A DNA stretch of 13,354 bases, taken from the NCBI GenBank assembly GCA_030602965.1, contig JAUVYS010000021.1, positions 1-13,354 of the forward strand, in the 5' to 3' direction. The notes under the pieces were generated by a model. That model saw only the letters and a program-made list of their open reading frames with translations. It ran no database searches and had not been told where the DNA came from. Position 1 is the first letter of the stretch. Every line of letters begins with the position of its first letter. Source of the stretch: Candidatus Bathyarchaeota archaeon. Its GTDB lineage: Archaea > Thermoproteota > Bathyarchaeia > RBG-16-48-13 > JAGMEO01. This document shows, one piece after another, positions 13,292 through 13,354 of this stretch. The position numbers and the translations under genes were made by a program.

Positions 13292-13354
13292 ATGAGATTG
13301 TATGATGTAATTGTTCTTGGTTCTGGGCCCGCAGGCTTAACAACTGCCATCTAC
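13292..13354 (+). CDS. Thioredoxin-reductase-like FAD protein (5' end only)
   Basis: The first 21 residues read M-R-LYDVIVLGSGPAGLTTAIY: a beta strand, the FAD-binding GxGxxG and the helix 'PAGLxxAIY' seen at the start of thioredoxin reductases. Other two-dinucleotide-binding-domain flavoproteins start similarly, so trxB is likely but not certain. AGAGGT stands a few bases before the ATG. A 14-codon frame (MKLHIGLIKFLLRG, 13247-13291) ends directly on this ATG as TGAATG and might couple translation; it may be chance. Confidence 0.75.
   Translation, partial: MRLYDVIVLGSGPAGLTTAIY

Overview
The window looks like a chromosomal segment of an AT-rich archaeon. The evidence is an Nre-family DNA repair gene (an archaeal family), TATA/BRE-like promoters 20-45 bases ahead of several genes, GGTG/GGAG-type ribosome binding sites, TTG and GTG starts, a tRNA without an encoded CCA, and NAD-synthesis genes with archaeal-looking sequences. 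A Bathyarchaeia-like or other TACK/Asgard-neighbourhood lineage is my guess only; nothing in the window fixes the phylum.

Layout. (1) Bases 1-540 hold the 3' end of a winged-helix-like gene, an intergenic stretch with its own TATA-like box and two stem-loops (candidate small RNA), and a type II tRNA with a contradictory anticodon arm. (2) Bases 600-2430, on the minus strand and visibly richer in G+C than the rest, look like a degraded mobile-element replication cassette: an AbrB-type regulator, a 78-residue unknown protein, and a P-loop AAA+ ATPase with a C-terminal winged-helix-like region. No integrase is present. (3) Next to it at about 2600-2817 is the first quarter of an Fpg/Nei DNA glycosylase gene, cut off at the cassette side. 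It diverges from an intact nre gene carrying a zinc-binding cluster and a C-terminal PCNA-binding-like motif. (4) A DUF72 gene with an extra C-terminal domain converges on nre.

(5) Bases 5524-7864 carry a tight minus-strand operon of three proteins I cannot name: two of about 340 residues and one of 97 residues that looks like a GOLD/emp24-like beta-sandwich; the middle protein ends in a lysine tail. (6) The 370-base gap upstream holds three strong stem-loops, two of them near-copies built on ACCATAT half-sites 32 bp apart. Beyond the gap a divergent winged-helix coiled-coil protein is transcribed from a clear TATA box. It is followed by a second DUF72 gene, fused to a SWIM-like C-terminus and split by a one-base frameshift. 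(7) A 57-residue membrane protein follows. (8) The end is housekeeping: nadB (L-aspartate oxidase), nadC (quinolinate phosphoribosyltransferase) and the first 21 codons of a thioredoxin-reductase-like flavoprotein. nadA is not in the window.

The best candidate for something undescribed is region 5-6: an operon of unknown soluble proteins and a coiled-coil DNA-binding protein sharing a structured, repeat-bearing divergent control region.
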